DNA of 64,000 bases from positions 7,905,501 to 7,969,500 of the forward strand of contig OX940870.1 in the NCBI GenBank assembly GCA_954871525.1, given 5' to 3'. The notes beneath the pieces are model-generated. The model made no database searches and was not told the origin of the DNA. It worked only from the letters and a program-made list of their open reading frames with translations. This stretch comes from Parietaria judaica. Its lineage: Eukaryota > Streptophyta > Magnoliopsida > Rosales > Urticaceae. The number at the start of each line of letters is the position of its first letter. The stretch's first letter is position 1. The translations under genes were made by a program, and so were the position numbers. Below, one piece after another: positions 36,353 to 47,949 of this stretch.

Positions 36353-38815
36353 TCACTTGTCGTTTTCATGGCTGATGAGAAGCATCTCAACAACTTGTCT
36401 CATGGTGGGCCTCGAGTCTCTGTCCTCCTCTACGCATTTCAGCGCCACTTCGACCAGCATCTCAACCTCTCTCTCGCTGTACTGGCCTTCCATGGCAGGG
36501 TCAACGATCTCCTCTATCCACGCCTCCGTTGACACCGCACCACCAACCACTTTCTCTCTCACCCAGCTCACCAGCGTTTTCTGCCGGACCTCTCCGACAT
36601 CACCCGAGTCGTATACACCTCTCGCCGGGTTGACTCCGGTTAGAATCTCCAACACGACCACCCCGTAGCTGTACACGTCGACTTTGGACGTTATTGGGAG
36701 ATTATAAACCCATTCCGGAGCCATGTAGCCTCTCGTCCCTCGTATCCGGGAAAAGCCGGAATCCTGACTGCTATCGCTCCTTTCAAGAAGCTTAGAGAGC
36801 CCGAAATCCGACACCTTCGGTTGGTAGTCCGCGCCCAGGAGAATGTTCTGAGGCTTGACGTCGCAGTGCAGAACCCACTCCAAGCACTCTTCGTGCAGAT
36901 ACGCAAGGCCTTTCGCGGTTCCGACCGCGATTCCGAACCTCTTACTCCAATCCAGCACGTTGGCGCTTAGATTCTCGGTTAAGGAACCGTGTTCCATGTA
37001 CTCGTAGACGAGAATCCGGTGCTTTCCCTCGGCGCAATAGCCCCACATCTCGATCAAGTTCATGTGGTTGAGCTTACCGATGGTGCTAACCTCCGCGAAA
37101 AACTCGAGCTCTCCTTGGTTAGTTTCTCTAAGTATCTTCACCGCTGCGACACGGCTGTCGGACAACACGGCTTTGTAGACGGTTCCTCCAGCGCCTTCTC
37201 CGATCACTTCCCTGAATCCTTTCGTCGCATTCTTCAGCTCTGAGTAGCTGAATTTTCTGAACCCAGTTGCTGCCTGGATGTATCCTTGCATGTCGTCGAC
37301 GATGGAGTTTTCGCGGCTTCGGATCACTAAAAACCAGACCGTGAAGATTATGATCATCTCGATTGCTCCGACTCCGGTGGCGAACCAAAGCATGAACTTC
37401 AGGAGCCCGCTCACGTGCTTCTTGGTGTAAATTCTTTCGAGAGTCACTATATTCTTCGCTGATAATGAGCAATAACCTAATGTTGGAGCATTAATAGTTG
37501 CAGCAAAATCCGAGAATTTCGGAGAAGCGAGTACAGATTTGGGTAGCTTCACATATATGTCTCCGTCAAAACCCGGTGTGTGATATCCGTTTCGCAGCTC
37601 CGATTTGATGTAACAGTTGTGCCGACCGCTGCCGCTATCGTACTTGTAGTGAAACCCTACACAGGATTCGCAGAGCTCCAAACACAGAGATTTACAATTC
37701 TCCAGCGTATTATTTCCGAAAATTCCAACATCGTATCCGTAGAATTCGACGTTCGGAAGGTAAGCGAAGCCAGAAAACATAGCCGTACTTTCCGCGCACG
37801 AGCGCTTAAAGTCCGGCTCACAGCCGCGAGTCCTATCCGATTCGTTCTTCATCTTGTAGCCCGGAACGCATGAGCACCTACGACCGAAATCCGGGACGTA
37901 AGTACACAAACTATTCGCCCCGCAAATTCCATGGATTTTGCACGGTTGTAAAACCGCCACCCATGTTATGTCCCATGCGCCACCATGCTGTTTTCGGCTG
38001 TACTGCCGCAGATTCCCGTCGGGCTCAACCGTCAACTTTCGTTGGAGCTTAGTACCATAATCGGATGCTAAAGCATTGAGATTGTCCGAGCCACTGAATT
38101 TCCCGTACGAATCAAGCACGGCGATTCGGCTATCGTTGAAGACCGACCTCCCTGCTTGCCCAGGTAAAATCCACGGGTCGGGCCAGTAAATGCTCGAGAT
38201 CTCAGCGCTGTCGTAGAGGAGGCGGAGAACGTTATCATTGTCGAAGAAGAACTGGTAGAACCCGGAGGAGAAGTTCGTCGTACTCCTCGACGACACGAGC
38301 TTTGCGCCTCGTACAAGCGCCTGTCCGGGGAGAAGCGTGTTGGTGGGCGAGGCAAAGCTTTGCCAGAAAATTTTTCCGTCTGCGTCGGTCAAGACGAGGT
38401 TTCCAGTGTTTAAGAGCCTCAGCTCGGCAGCGGAGTCGGACACAGAGTCGCTGGACCAAATGACGGTTTGACCAGCATCTTTGAGCAAGAGATTTCCGGA
38501 TCTTTGTACGAGAAGCTTCGTGCGCCGCCCGTTGACTGGCTGATCCCGGTTCGCCATCCAAACTACGGTGAAGTTGGGGGTTCGGGAACCGGAAGAGGGT
38601 GGCTCAGTGAACCAAATTGCAAAGGAATATACATTGTTGCCGAGTGGGAGAAATCCGGCGGTGAATTCTCCGTTGTCCGAGACCAAAATATCTGCCGGAT
38701 TTTCGACGGAAAGAGAAGAGCCTGGTAACAGATTACTAGACGCTGAAGATGATTTTTGATGATGTTGTAATATGAGGAAGAAGAGAAGGAGGGTCAAAAA
38801 TGGAGTTTTTGACAT
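36353..38815 (-). CDS. G-type lectin S-domain receptor-like serine/threonine kinase (intact)
   Basis: A single exon of 820 codons starts at a true ATG (38815). Residues 1-25 are a signal peptide. A mannose-binding bulb-lectin domain follows (about 30-155, with VVWMANRDQPV), then an S-locus glycoprotein region, an EGF-like segment (CKIHGICGANSLC and CSCVPGYK) and a PAN domain (about 335-425). A transmembrane helix spans about 472-498. The kinase domain starts near 530: glycine loop GEGAGG, Lys560 in VAAVK, catalytic Asp652 in HCDVKPQN, DFG at 670 and APE at 699. HCD instead of HRD makes it a non-RD kinase, a class often tied to immune signalling. It resembles ZmPK1-type S-domain kinases of the plasma membrane. 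The ligand is unknown. A broken paralogue lies 6 kb away at 44959-47379 on the same strand. Confidence 0.93.
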   Translation of the reverse strand: MSKTPFLTLLLFFLILQHHQKSSSASSNLLPGSSLSVENPADILVSDNGEFTAGFLPLGNNVYSFAIWFTEPPSSGSRTPNFTVVWMANRDQPVNGRRTKLLVQRSGNLLLKDAGQTVIWSSDSVSDSAAELRLLNTGNLVLTDADGKIFWQSFASPTNTLLPGQALVRGAKLVSSRSTTNFSSGFYQFFFDNDNVLRLLYDSAEISSIYWPDPWILPGQAGRSVFNDSRIAVLDSYGKFSGSDNLNALASDYGTKLQRKLTVEPDGNLRQYSRKQHGGAWDITWVAVLQPCKIHGICGANSLCTYVPDFGRRCSCVPGYKMKNESDRTRGCEPDFKRSCAESTAMFSGFAYLPNVEFYGYDVGIFGNNTLENCKSLCLELCESCVGFHYKYDSGSGRHNCYIKSELRNGYHTPGFDGDIYVKLPKSVLASPKFSDFAATINAPTLGYCSLSAKNIVTLERIYTKKHVSGLLKFMLWFATGVGAIEMIIIFTVWFLVIRSRENSIVDDMQGYIQAATGFRKFSYSELKNATKGFREVIGEGAGGTVYKAVLSDSRVAAVKILRETNQGELEFFAEVSTIGKLNHMNLIEMWGYCAEGKHRILVYEYMEHGSLTENLSANVLDWSKRFGIAVGTAKGLAYLHEECLEWVLHCDVKPQNILLGADYQPKVSDFGLSKLLERSDSSQDSGFSRIRGTRGYMAPEWVYNLPITSKVDVYSYGVVVLEILTGVNPARGVYDSGDVGEVRQKTLVSWVREKVVGGAVSTEAWIEEIVDPAMEGQYSEREVEMLVEVALKCVEEDRDSRPTMRQVVEMLLISHENDK

Positions 38816-39137
38816 GACTGATAATATGGGAAAGAATGTCCGTTTAGTTGGAGCTTATATGTGTGTGAATGAGAGAGCAAGAGCTAGAATTTGCGAGGCA
38901 AGTGCTGAAAGTAGGTGTGTTCTTCTAACTATACTAGATCGTAGCAAAAAAGAATTTTCAGTACCATTATGGTTTAGAATTTAGAGCAATATATTATATA
39001 GTGCTTCTTTGTTTAGGTCATTTTTATTATGTAATCATTTTTTGCCGAATATGTATTATTTGAAATGAGACAGAAAGGTTTGGATCAGTACAAACTGATT
39101 GCAAGAGAGAGAAATTATTAAATATTAGGGGGTTGAC
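38816..39137. other. Upstream region of the intact receptor kinase
   Basis: This 322-bp stretch separates the kinase start from the solo LTR. No clear TATA box at a typical distance was recognised. Confidence 0.4.
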
Positions 39138-39784
39138 TGTTGGGTATCCCTCTTATTTGGAGGCCCAACAATGTGGGTTATTTTTTGACCCATTGATCCA
39201 TGTACTCGGCCCATGAAGTCTAGGTCATAAATGACTTAGATGAGATGAAGAAATATAAGAGTGAAGGAGAGAGAGAAAACAAGAGAAAGAGAGCAAATTC
39301 GCGGTTTTCGCCCAGTTTCGTCGACCCTCAGGAAAATCGTCATTGCGCACTCGTTCACCGTTGGATCATCGTGATTTTTGGACAGAACGTTCCTAAGACA
39401 TATAGGTACGTTCTGAACGGTGTAGATGTGGTTTGGATATTTCTAGGTTGGTCTGAAGAGTGGAAACCAGAGGCTGTTTTGTGAGAACGTTTTTCACAAA
39501 TTCTTCTCTTACTTGTTTGTTGTAATCCGAGATTGGTGTTCGATCTTGATGATGATGATGTATGCCTCTAGTTTTATCTAGGGAAGACTTCGTTTGTACC
39601 TCACTCTTGATTATAGTGGATTTTAAGTGGCCTACGGGTCCCGTGATTTTTTACTCCGTTTTGGGGGTTTTTCCACGCTAAAATTGTCTCGTGTTCGTGG
39701 TTGTGTTTCGATTATTATCGCCTTCATATTTCAGCGGCTATTGGAAGATATTGAGATTCCGTTGCGTTGCGCTTTCTCCCAACA
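39138..39784 (+). mobile_element. Solo LTR with intact 5-bp target duplication
   Basis: The 647-bp unit starts TGTTGGG and ends CCCAACA, perfect 7-bp inverted ends with TG...CA. It is flanked by TTGAC at 39133-39137 and 39785-39789. No internal retroelement sequence, primer site or second LTR is attached, so it is a solo LTR left by recombination between two LTRs. The sequence differs from the copia LTR at 56706-57340, so it is a different family. It lies about 320 bp upstream of the intact receptor kinase start. Confidence 0.88.
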
Positions 39785-40418
39785 TTGACTCGCAAAGAGA
39801 ATATCTTGCCATATATATACATTATTTTTTTTTTAAAGAAGGGTTTGATAATAATTCTCATTAACTTCAATTCTTGACAAAAATATCCAAACGCTTTCAA
39901 AAAGAACAACACACTACCAATTATGAAATAATAGAAACGTTTAACCCTTGTTTATAATATAACAACACTTTATACTCTCGATCTCACTTTCTTTCGTTTT
40001 GCGCACAAACATATAAGCGAAATACCTAAAACAACCATACTCTCAAGTCTCAACTACAGATCTCTTTATGTGAAAATTTGCTCGCAGAGCTTCGCTACCA
40101 TCTGACATCAGCTTTAACAACCCTGCATCGAGTCTTCGTAGCGCATCTCTAAGTAAATAAAGCTTGCCATCAATATAATATTAAGAGGGCATAAAAGCCT
40201 ATATACTCTTCAAAGCTAGATTAGCCTTTTCATGATATGTAATAATAACACGTGAAAACTTTATAGTTCCGCACACCGGTTTGGAATAGAGAAGATGCAT
40301 ACCCATATAGCAACTTGCATTTTTTAAATTATCCAATTTAATCCAATATCGAATAAACGATTGGGCGTGTTGATTTTCAAACAATCCAAGCAAGTGGGTG
40401 TGTATTTATTTTAATAAA
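39785..40418. other. Intergenic, nothing recognised
   Basis: AT-rich with no gene or defined repeat between the solo LTR and the tandem duplication. Confidence 0.45.
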
Positions 40419-40865
40419 TTGATGGAATGGAATGGCTTCTTCGAAAGTTAGGAAGTCCTCCACCACGTATATCTCTTCATTCAAGTCCTACTGAGGCAGT
40501 GACGACATTGTCCAAGTCTTCGTCGTTAAATAAACTTTATCTAATAATTTCCATATTAAGCTTGTTTTCTCACTATTTGACAGTTTCATGTCACTGCCAA
40601 ACTCATGTAGCCCGAACAATAAATATAAAATAAAGCCCACGATTGATGCTATCAATCACACACTTAAAGGCTTGATTTGTTAAAAAACAATAAAAAATTC
40701 AAAAAATCAAAATACATGAGTGTTTTTATCTAGACTTGCACTAAATATGGAGCTTAGTATAGGAACATATATATGTGGGTTTTCCACCAATAGATAAATA
40801 TATCTTGGCAATTTTATTTTATTTTTTTGAGAATGGTGAGTATTAAGTAGAGATTATAAGATGTT

Positions 40866-40912
<47 letters not shown>

Positions 40913-41994
40913 AATAGTAGATTCATTAGCCATCAAAAGCGAATAATCAAATTTTGGACATGTCGAGTCTTCATAACAAAGAGGCCTCTCAAAAGATATA
41001 AAGCACAATCAAATGAATATGAACACGCAATTAGTCGTAACAAAACCCTATCCTCCACGGAATTTATTTAATCTTGTAATAGTACTATACAATAAAACTA
41101 ATTGTGAATATACATCATCGATTCAATATATATACTTGTGTTTTTTATTACTTACACTATGGCAAGTGGCAATATTCATGTATTAGAAGTGTATAATCAC
41201 GCGTGTGTCAATGTGTGTGTGTGTGTGTATATATATATATCTGTGCGTGTGTGTGTGTAATACGGCGCTTTTACGAACAACTCATATTAGTCTTAGACTA
41301 TAATATTTTCGTCTATTAACTAATCGATAATAAATGTTTTTTATTCAATATATTTCTAGAGAAAATGTGTGAAGTGGTAGAAATATCGGTAACTTTACGA
41401 ATCCTATTTATTTTTCAGGATTTATTTTATAAAAAAAAAAAAAACTGACTCAAATTTTTATTGATTTGATGATCATTGTTACATATGCTATTAATTTTAT
41501 AGTATGTAGAGATATATTCATTATATAACAATTATGTTTCATGAAAAATCAAACCGTATTAAAATATTATCGTTGTAGATTAAAAAGTGCGTTATGCAAT
41601 GAATATTATCATGTAAAGTTATTGTGTTATATTTGCAACACATTTTTTAGAGTATGAACTGTTAATTATATATGTAGTAACTACATGTAACGGAGATTCG
41701 ACCTTTTTCAAACAGATTCAGAAATATTAAAAACGGGCCAGCACGGTTTTCTGAAGTATAGCAACCCAAATCATGGTCTCCGGGCTAAAACCGGGCTGTG
41801 ACTAGAGTAGACTGAAATTTTTCGAGTCCAAAACTTTAACACAGAGTTGAATAAAATGTCATTGATTTCTCCCTCGTTCTAATATAATGTAATCTAAGTT
41901 CGTACATGCAACACCGGTTTTAAACAAAAAATAAACGACTGACATTCTTTATAAAAAAAAAAAAAAAAAGACTTGAAACGACAACTACAAAGCT
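40419..41994. repeat. Tandem duplication, copy A
   Basis: The unit starts TTGATGGAATGGAATGGCTT and ends AACTACAAAGCT. It is repeated directly head-to-tail as copy B at 41995-43736 with about 20 substitutions by eye, outside microsatellite and poly(A) length changes. Copy A lacks a roughly 170-bp stretch present in B after CCCGAACAA. No gene is recognised within. Microsatellites (AT)n and (GT)n occur at about 40872-40910 and 41214-41240. Confidence 0.9.
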
Positions 41995-42613
41995 TTGATG
42001 GAATGGAATGGCTTCTTCGAAAGTTAGGAAGTCCTCCACCACGTATATCTCTTCATTCAAGTCCTACTGAGGCAGTGACGACATGGATTAAGTCTTCGTC
42101 GTTAAATAAACTATATCTAATAATTTCCATATATTAAGCTTGTTTTCTCACTATTTGACAGTTTCATGTCACTGCCAAACTCATGTAACCCGAACAAAAC
42201 GAAAACAATGAATTTTCTAGAATAAGTTATCGAACTCAATTTTCTATTCAAAATCTTTCACTCTTTGAATGACAAATATATAGAAAATATCAAAACTCTT
42301 TAAACATACTTTTCTAAAATACCCCCACGGCCACGGCTATTACTATTAATGACAAAATGTTATACTAAAATAAATATAAAATAAAGCCCATGATTGATGC
42401 TATCAATCACACACTTAAAGGCTTGATTTGTTAAAAAACAATAAAAAATAGAAAAAATCAAAATACATGAGTGTTTTTATCTAGACTTGCACTAAATATG
42501 GAGCCTAGTATAGGAACATATATATGTGGGTTTTCCACCAATAGATAAATATATCTAGGCAATTTTATTTTATTTTTTGAGAATGGTGAGTATTAAGTAG
42601 AGATTATAAGATG

Positions 42614-42653
<40 letters not shown>

Positions 42654-43736
42654 GATTCATTAGCCATCAAAAGCGAATAATCAAATTTTGGACATGTCAA
42701 GTCTTCATAACAAAGAGGCCTCTCAAAAGATATAAAGCACAATCAAATGAATATGAACACGCAATTAGTCGTAACAAAACCCTATCCTCCACGGCATTTA
42801 TTTAATCTTGTAAAAGTACTATACAATAAAACTAATTGTGAATATACATCATCGATTCAATATATATACTTGTGTTTTTTATTACTTACACTATGGCAAG
42901 TGGCAATATTCATGTATTAGAAGTGTATAATCACGCGTGTGTCAATGTGTGTGTGTATATATATATATATATCTGTGCGTGTGTGTGTGTAATACGGCGC
43001 TTTTACGAACAACTCATATTAGTCTTAGACTATAATATTTTCGTCTATTAACTAATCGATAATAAATGTTTTTTATTCAATATATTTCTAGAGAAAATGT
43101 GTGAAGTGGTAGAAATATCGGTAACTTTACGAATCCTATTTATTTTTCAGGATTTATTTTATAAAAAAAAAAAAAAAAAACTGACTCAAATTTTTATTGA
43201 TTTGATGATCATTGTTACATATGCTATTAATTTTATAGTATGTAGAGATATATTCATTATATAACAATTATGTTTCATGAAAAATCAAACCGTATTAAAA
43301 TATTATCGTTGTAGATTAAAAAGTGCGTTATGCAATGAATATTATCATGTAAAGTTATTGTGTTATATTTGCAACACATTTTTTAGAGTATGAACTGTTA
43401 ATTATATATGTAGTAACTACATGTAACGGAGATTCGACCTTTTCCAAACAGATTCAGAAATATTAAAAACGGGCCAGCACGGTTTTCTGAAGTATAGCAA
43501 CCCAAATCATGGTCTCCGGGCTAAAACCGGGCTGTGACTAGAGTAGACTGAAATTTTTCGAGTCCAAAACTTTAACACATAGTTCAATAAAATTTCATTG
43601 AATTCTCCCTCGTTCTAATATAATGTAATCTAAGTTCGTACATGCAACACCAGTTTTAAACAAAAAATAAACGACTGACATTCTTTATAAAAAAAAAAAA
43701 AAAAAAAAAAAGACTTGAAACGACAACTACAAAGCT
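41995..43736. repeat. Tandem duplication, copy B
   Basis: Copy B matches copy A through its full length and joins it directly at AAAGCT/TTGATGG. It has an additional segment at about 42198-42370 that copy A lacks. Its A-tract near 43690-43712 and the dinucleotide tracts differ in length from copy A. The downstream neighbour (43737 on) again contains GACATGACTTGAAACGA-type sequence. Confidence 0.9.
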
Positions 43737-43927
43737 GACATGACTTGAAACGAATGACATGAACCTGCTTAACGACATCAATAAAGAAAAGAAAAAAGAC
43801 AAGTCAACTTTACAACATTGAACACTAAAATAAAACCAACTAGGGTATTAAACGACAACTAAAAACAAGAAACAACAGGTAGCCAAAAAGCTGACATGAC
43901 ATGAAATATGAAACATGTAAATAATAA

Positions 43928-44916
43928 GGGTAAACTGCGGCTAATGTACCCAATGTTTGATATTCTGCGGATTATGTACCCAATGTTTATTTTTGGCGGC
44001 TAATGTACCCTATGTTTGATCCGTTAGATATTTTCGTGTTTTCCGTCACTTGACCGTTAGAGAGTTATCCTCCTCTATATGCACACTTTTCGTATTTTTG
44101 ACATAACTCACTCGTTTTTTGTCCAAATTTTATGCACGACCTATGGTTAGAAAGATAAGAGATATATCTACAACTTTAGTGTTTTAATTTTTGTAAAATC
44201 AGTTTTAGAAAAATAAGAAATTTCAAATACAACGTAAAACTGGACATTAGTTTAATGCAAAATATTTGTTTCGAGTAAATTTTAATATACGTAATGACTT
44301 TTTATGATGAAACGTAAAACTAAAAAGTTGTAGATAAATATTTTATCTTTCTAACGGGTGTTTATTTATAAATTTTAGACAAAAAATGAGTGAGTTATGC
44401 CAAAAATATAAAAGATATGATGCGAAATAATCTTTCATATTTTTGGCATAACTCACTCATTTTTTGTCCAAAATTTATAAATAAATACCCGTTGGAAAGA
44501 TAAAAAGTTTATCTACAACTTTTTTGTTTTACGTTTCATCATAAAAAGTCATTAAGTATATTAAAATTTGCTCGAAACAAATATTTTGCATTAAACTAAT
44601 GTCCAGTTTTACGTTGTATTTGAAATTTCGTATTTTTCTAAAACTGATTTTACAAAACTTAAAACACCAAAGTTGTAGATCTATCTCTCATCTTTCCAAC
44701 CATAGGTCGTGAATAAAATTTGGACAAAAAATGAGTGAGTTATGTCAAAAATACGAAAAGTGTACATATAGAGGAGGATAACTCTCTAACGGTCAAGTGA
44801 CTGAAAACACGAAAATATCTAACAGATCAAACATTAGGTACATTAGCCGCCGAAAATAAACATTAGGTACATAATCCGCAGAAGATCAAACATTTGGTAC
44901 ATTCCGCAGTTTACCC
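43928..44916. mobile_element. 989-bp Mutator-type fold-back element (near-perfect hairpin)
   Basis: The ends GGGTAAACTGCGG and CCGCAGTTTACCC head two arms of about 485 bp (43928-44413 and 44432-44916) separated by a loop of about 18 bp. A perfect 9-bp target duplication AAATAATAA flanks it (43919-43927 and 44917-44925). It is non-coding. Termini and duplication length place it with the Mutator-type family seen at 7132 and 17023. It ends 33 bp past the duplication from the stop codon of the minus-strand kinase pseudogene, so it lies in that gene's 3' untranslated region. Confidence 0.88.
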
Positions 44917-44958
44917 AAATAATAAACACACACAGTTGAGTTTGAGCTGAGCATGTGG

Positions 44959-47379
44959 TCAACTGAAAATGGCGGAGCGTTCATCTTCGTGGCAGTGAAG
45001 CATCTCCAGGACCTGCCTCATGGTGTGCCTTGCTTCCCTCTCTTCCTCAGCGCATTGCATCGCCACTTTCATCAGAGCCTCCATCTCTCTCCTCTCGAAC
45101 TTCCCCTCCAACGTCCCATCCGCTATCTCCTCTATCCCCGCCCCGCCCTTCACCATCTCCCTCACCCACGTCACCAGCCTCCCCGTCTCCGCCTCTCCGC
45201 CCTCGTGCACGTGCGCGCCCGTCGGCTTCCGTCCCGTCACCAGCTCCAGCGCCACGATCCCGTAACTGTACACGTCCACCTTCGACGTGATCGGAAGATT
45301 GTACACCCACTCGGGAGCCATGTACCCTCTCGTCCCTCGGATCCTCGAGAAGCTCGAGCTGTGGGACTCGTCTCTCTTCTGCAGCTTCGAGAGCCCGAAA
45401 TCCGCCACCTTGGGCTGGTAATTGGAGTCGAGAAGTATGTTGTGCGGCTTCACTTCGCAGTGCAGAACCCACTCCAAGCACTCCTCGTGCAGGTACGCTA
45501 GCCCTTTCGCGGTTCCGAGGGCGATCTCGAACCGCTTTTCCCAGTCGAGCGTGGCTGAGTGGAGGGTGTCGGCGAGCGAGCCGTGCTCCATGTACTCGTA
45601 CACCAAAAGCCTGTGATTTCCCTCGGCGCAGTAGCCCCACATCTCAATCAAGTGCATGTGGTTTAGCCCTCCGATGGTGCTTACCTCAGCGAGGAATTCG
45701 GCTTCGGATCGGTGGGCGTCTCTCAGCTTCTTGACCGCCGCAACCCGGCCATCGGCCACCACTCCTTTATAAATTGTCCCGCCTGCGCCACTCCCAATAT
45801 CGTCCCGAAAACCATGTGTTGCTTATCGAAGCTCGGCGTACTTGAACTCCTGAAACCTCGCCGCAGCGAGCATGTATTTCCCGTAGGAGTTCTGGTGATT
45901 GTGATTGTTTGATCTTGCAAGAAACAAAAAGGAGAAGATTATGGCAACATAGACGAACTCTACACCGGCGAGACCGATGGCGACCCAAAGCAGAGCCTTT
46001 AACGTGTTGTTTTGGCTGGCCTTTCTGTACGTTCTGTCTAATAATAACAATGGTTCACTAGGACAATCTAGGGTTTTTCCCGGTAGAGTCTTGGTGAAAG
46101 AAGAAAGATAAGATTTTGGCAATCTTATATACATATCTCCGTTGAAGGATGGGGCTCGCAGTCCGTTGAGTAGCATTGCCTTGTGATAACAGTCATAATC
46201 GGTGCCGCTAAATTTGAACTGGAAGCCCTGGCAATCAGGCAGCTTCAGGCACCCCTCTGCACAATCATGCAGCGTCATGTTCGGGAAATAGTTCCTGTCG
46301 TAGCCATAGAACTCAGTGTTAGCGACATGCAAAAAACCGGTTATCTCCTGAGTATAATTCTTCCACACGAAATCCGGTTCGCAGCCAGAATGCCACTCCA
46401 GATGCTTAGTCTTCTTAAACCCTTCAACGCAATCACATCTTCTTAAACCCTTCAACGCAAAAGCTGTTAGGCCCGCAGATCCCGTGAACAGCGCACGACT
46501 GACTAAATGCCTACCACGTGACAACCCAACCACTTCTCTTCCAGCTGTATATCCGTAGATTACCATCCGGATCGAGCACCAGTCTTCTGTGATGGTTCTC
46601 ACCGTAATCGAAGGCCGTGAAAAAAGATAGTCAGAGGACGAGACAAGCCCGGCCGTGTCAAGAATCGTTGTTTTGCTGCTGTTGTACGTGAATCTCCCGT
46701 TATCAAAGTTCCCCTGCCACGGAGACGGCCAGTATATGCTTGAAATCCGGGGGTCTGGCCCCTGGAAGAGTAGCTTTAGAACGTTATCGTCATCGAAGAA
46801 AAGACGGTAGTAACCGGAAGAATAGTTGCTCTCGCTTTTCGACGAAACGAGATTGGCGTTTACGGTGAGCTCCTGTCCCGGAAGAAGCGTGTCGGTCGGA
46901 AATTTAAAACTTTCCCATAAAACCGAGTTGCTCCTCCTCCCCGTAGTGTTCACAACAACAAGGTTGCCGTTATCATGGAGCATCAGTTTGGCCGTGGAAA
47001 CGCGTGGATACGTTTCCGTCCCGGTGCTCCAGAGCGCAACACTACCGGCATCGAGAAGGACAAGATTTCCCTCAACCGTGAGCGAAAGGATCGAGCCGTG
47101 ACCATTGACGGGCTGGTCTCGGTTGGCCATCCAAACCACCGTCGGATCATGGGACTTCGCAAACCACACCGCAAAGCAGAAGGCGTTTTTGTCGACGGAG
47201 TGGAACCCCGCCGAGAACACGCCGTTGGGCGAGACCAAGACGTCGGATTCGGCTCTCTCGACTGACAGAGACGAGCCTTGCATTAAGGTGTCACTGGCAG
47301 TGGAGGAAGACACACAAGGACAGAGTACGAGGAAGAGAGCGAATAGAATTTCCATGCCAATTTTAGTATGATGCTCCAT
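44959..47379 (-). pseudogene. S-domain receptor-like kinase paralogue, inactivated
   Basis: The minus-strand frame opens at ATG 47379 with a signal peptide, bulb-lectin domain (VVWMANRDQPV), PAN domain and transmembrane helix, like its neighbour at 36353-38815. A TAA at 45823-45825 (where the paralogue has Lys in an ELKNATKGF-like context) separates this 518-codon part from the kinase domain at 44959-45762, so no full receptor can be made. About 58 codons between 46620 and 46450 are read out of frame: an A6 tract on the plus strand at 46620-46625 shifts the frame, and a 23-bp direct repeat (46410-46432, 46438-46460) restores it. The correct frame there still shows CAVHGICGPNSFC, but with a TAG at 46511-46513. 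The catalytic loop reads HCEVKPHN (Glu at 45454-45456), replacing the essential Asp. A truncated soluble lectin protein remains possible. Confidence 0.9.
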
Positions 47380-47945
47380 TATTTCATTACAACAATGAAC
47401 TCCCTTTTAACATGTTTACGAAATTGGCATATTTATTACTTAATCTGACCGTCGGAGACTTTGAATTACTGGCAGTGTTATGGTCAACCTTTTGTTCTGT
47501 TTGGACGTTAAGAATACGACGTTTGAGTCGCTGTCGTTTTATCAAATGACCTTCTTCTGTTTAATTGCTCCCTTTCTTTCTAGCCAGTTGCTTACGACAT
47601 GTTAAATAACAACATTCATGAATCAATGATGAAATAATACCCTTTGCTTTGTCACACTCAACCATTGAAATACCACATGTATATAAGAACCACATCGTGA
47701 TAAAGCTTTGGACTATAATGACATGAGTACAGAAGACCATTTCAGTTTGATTATTCTAACAATAAAGAACAATTCGACTTTAGTTTAATTATTGGCGAAA
47801 GTATTTAGAGTTTGTGAAGACTCCAATCATGTGTGTTGCCTTAATGGAGGGGAACCAGAAAATGTAAGTACTGAAATTAAGCACACCTAAATTGGTTAGT
47901 ACCTACATTGGTGAGGTACGTAGTAAACTTTTGTGGTGATCGAGT
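47380..47945. other. Upstream flank of the kinase pseudogene with a 5S-rRNA-like patch
   Basis: No gene is seen. Positions about 47821-47945 resemble a decayed 5S rRNA sequence: ATTAAGCACACC, GGTTAGTACCTA and TTGGTGAGG align with the C-box region of 5S rRNA, with many transition-type differences. It could come from a Cassandra-type TRIM element, whose LTR contains 5S sequence. Confidence 0.25.
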
Positions 47946-47949
47946 CAAC

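Noticed and set aside
39138..39784. Possible second LTR of the copia element at 56706
   Set aside because: The sequence differs from the copia LTR, and it has its own perfect target duplication, so it is an independent solo LTR.
45047..45640. 197-codon minus-strand frame within the second kinase
   Set aside because: Alternative frame of the kinase domain, with low-complexity Arg/Gly content and no motif.
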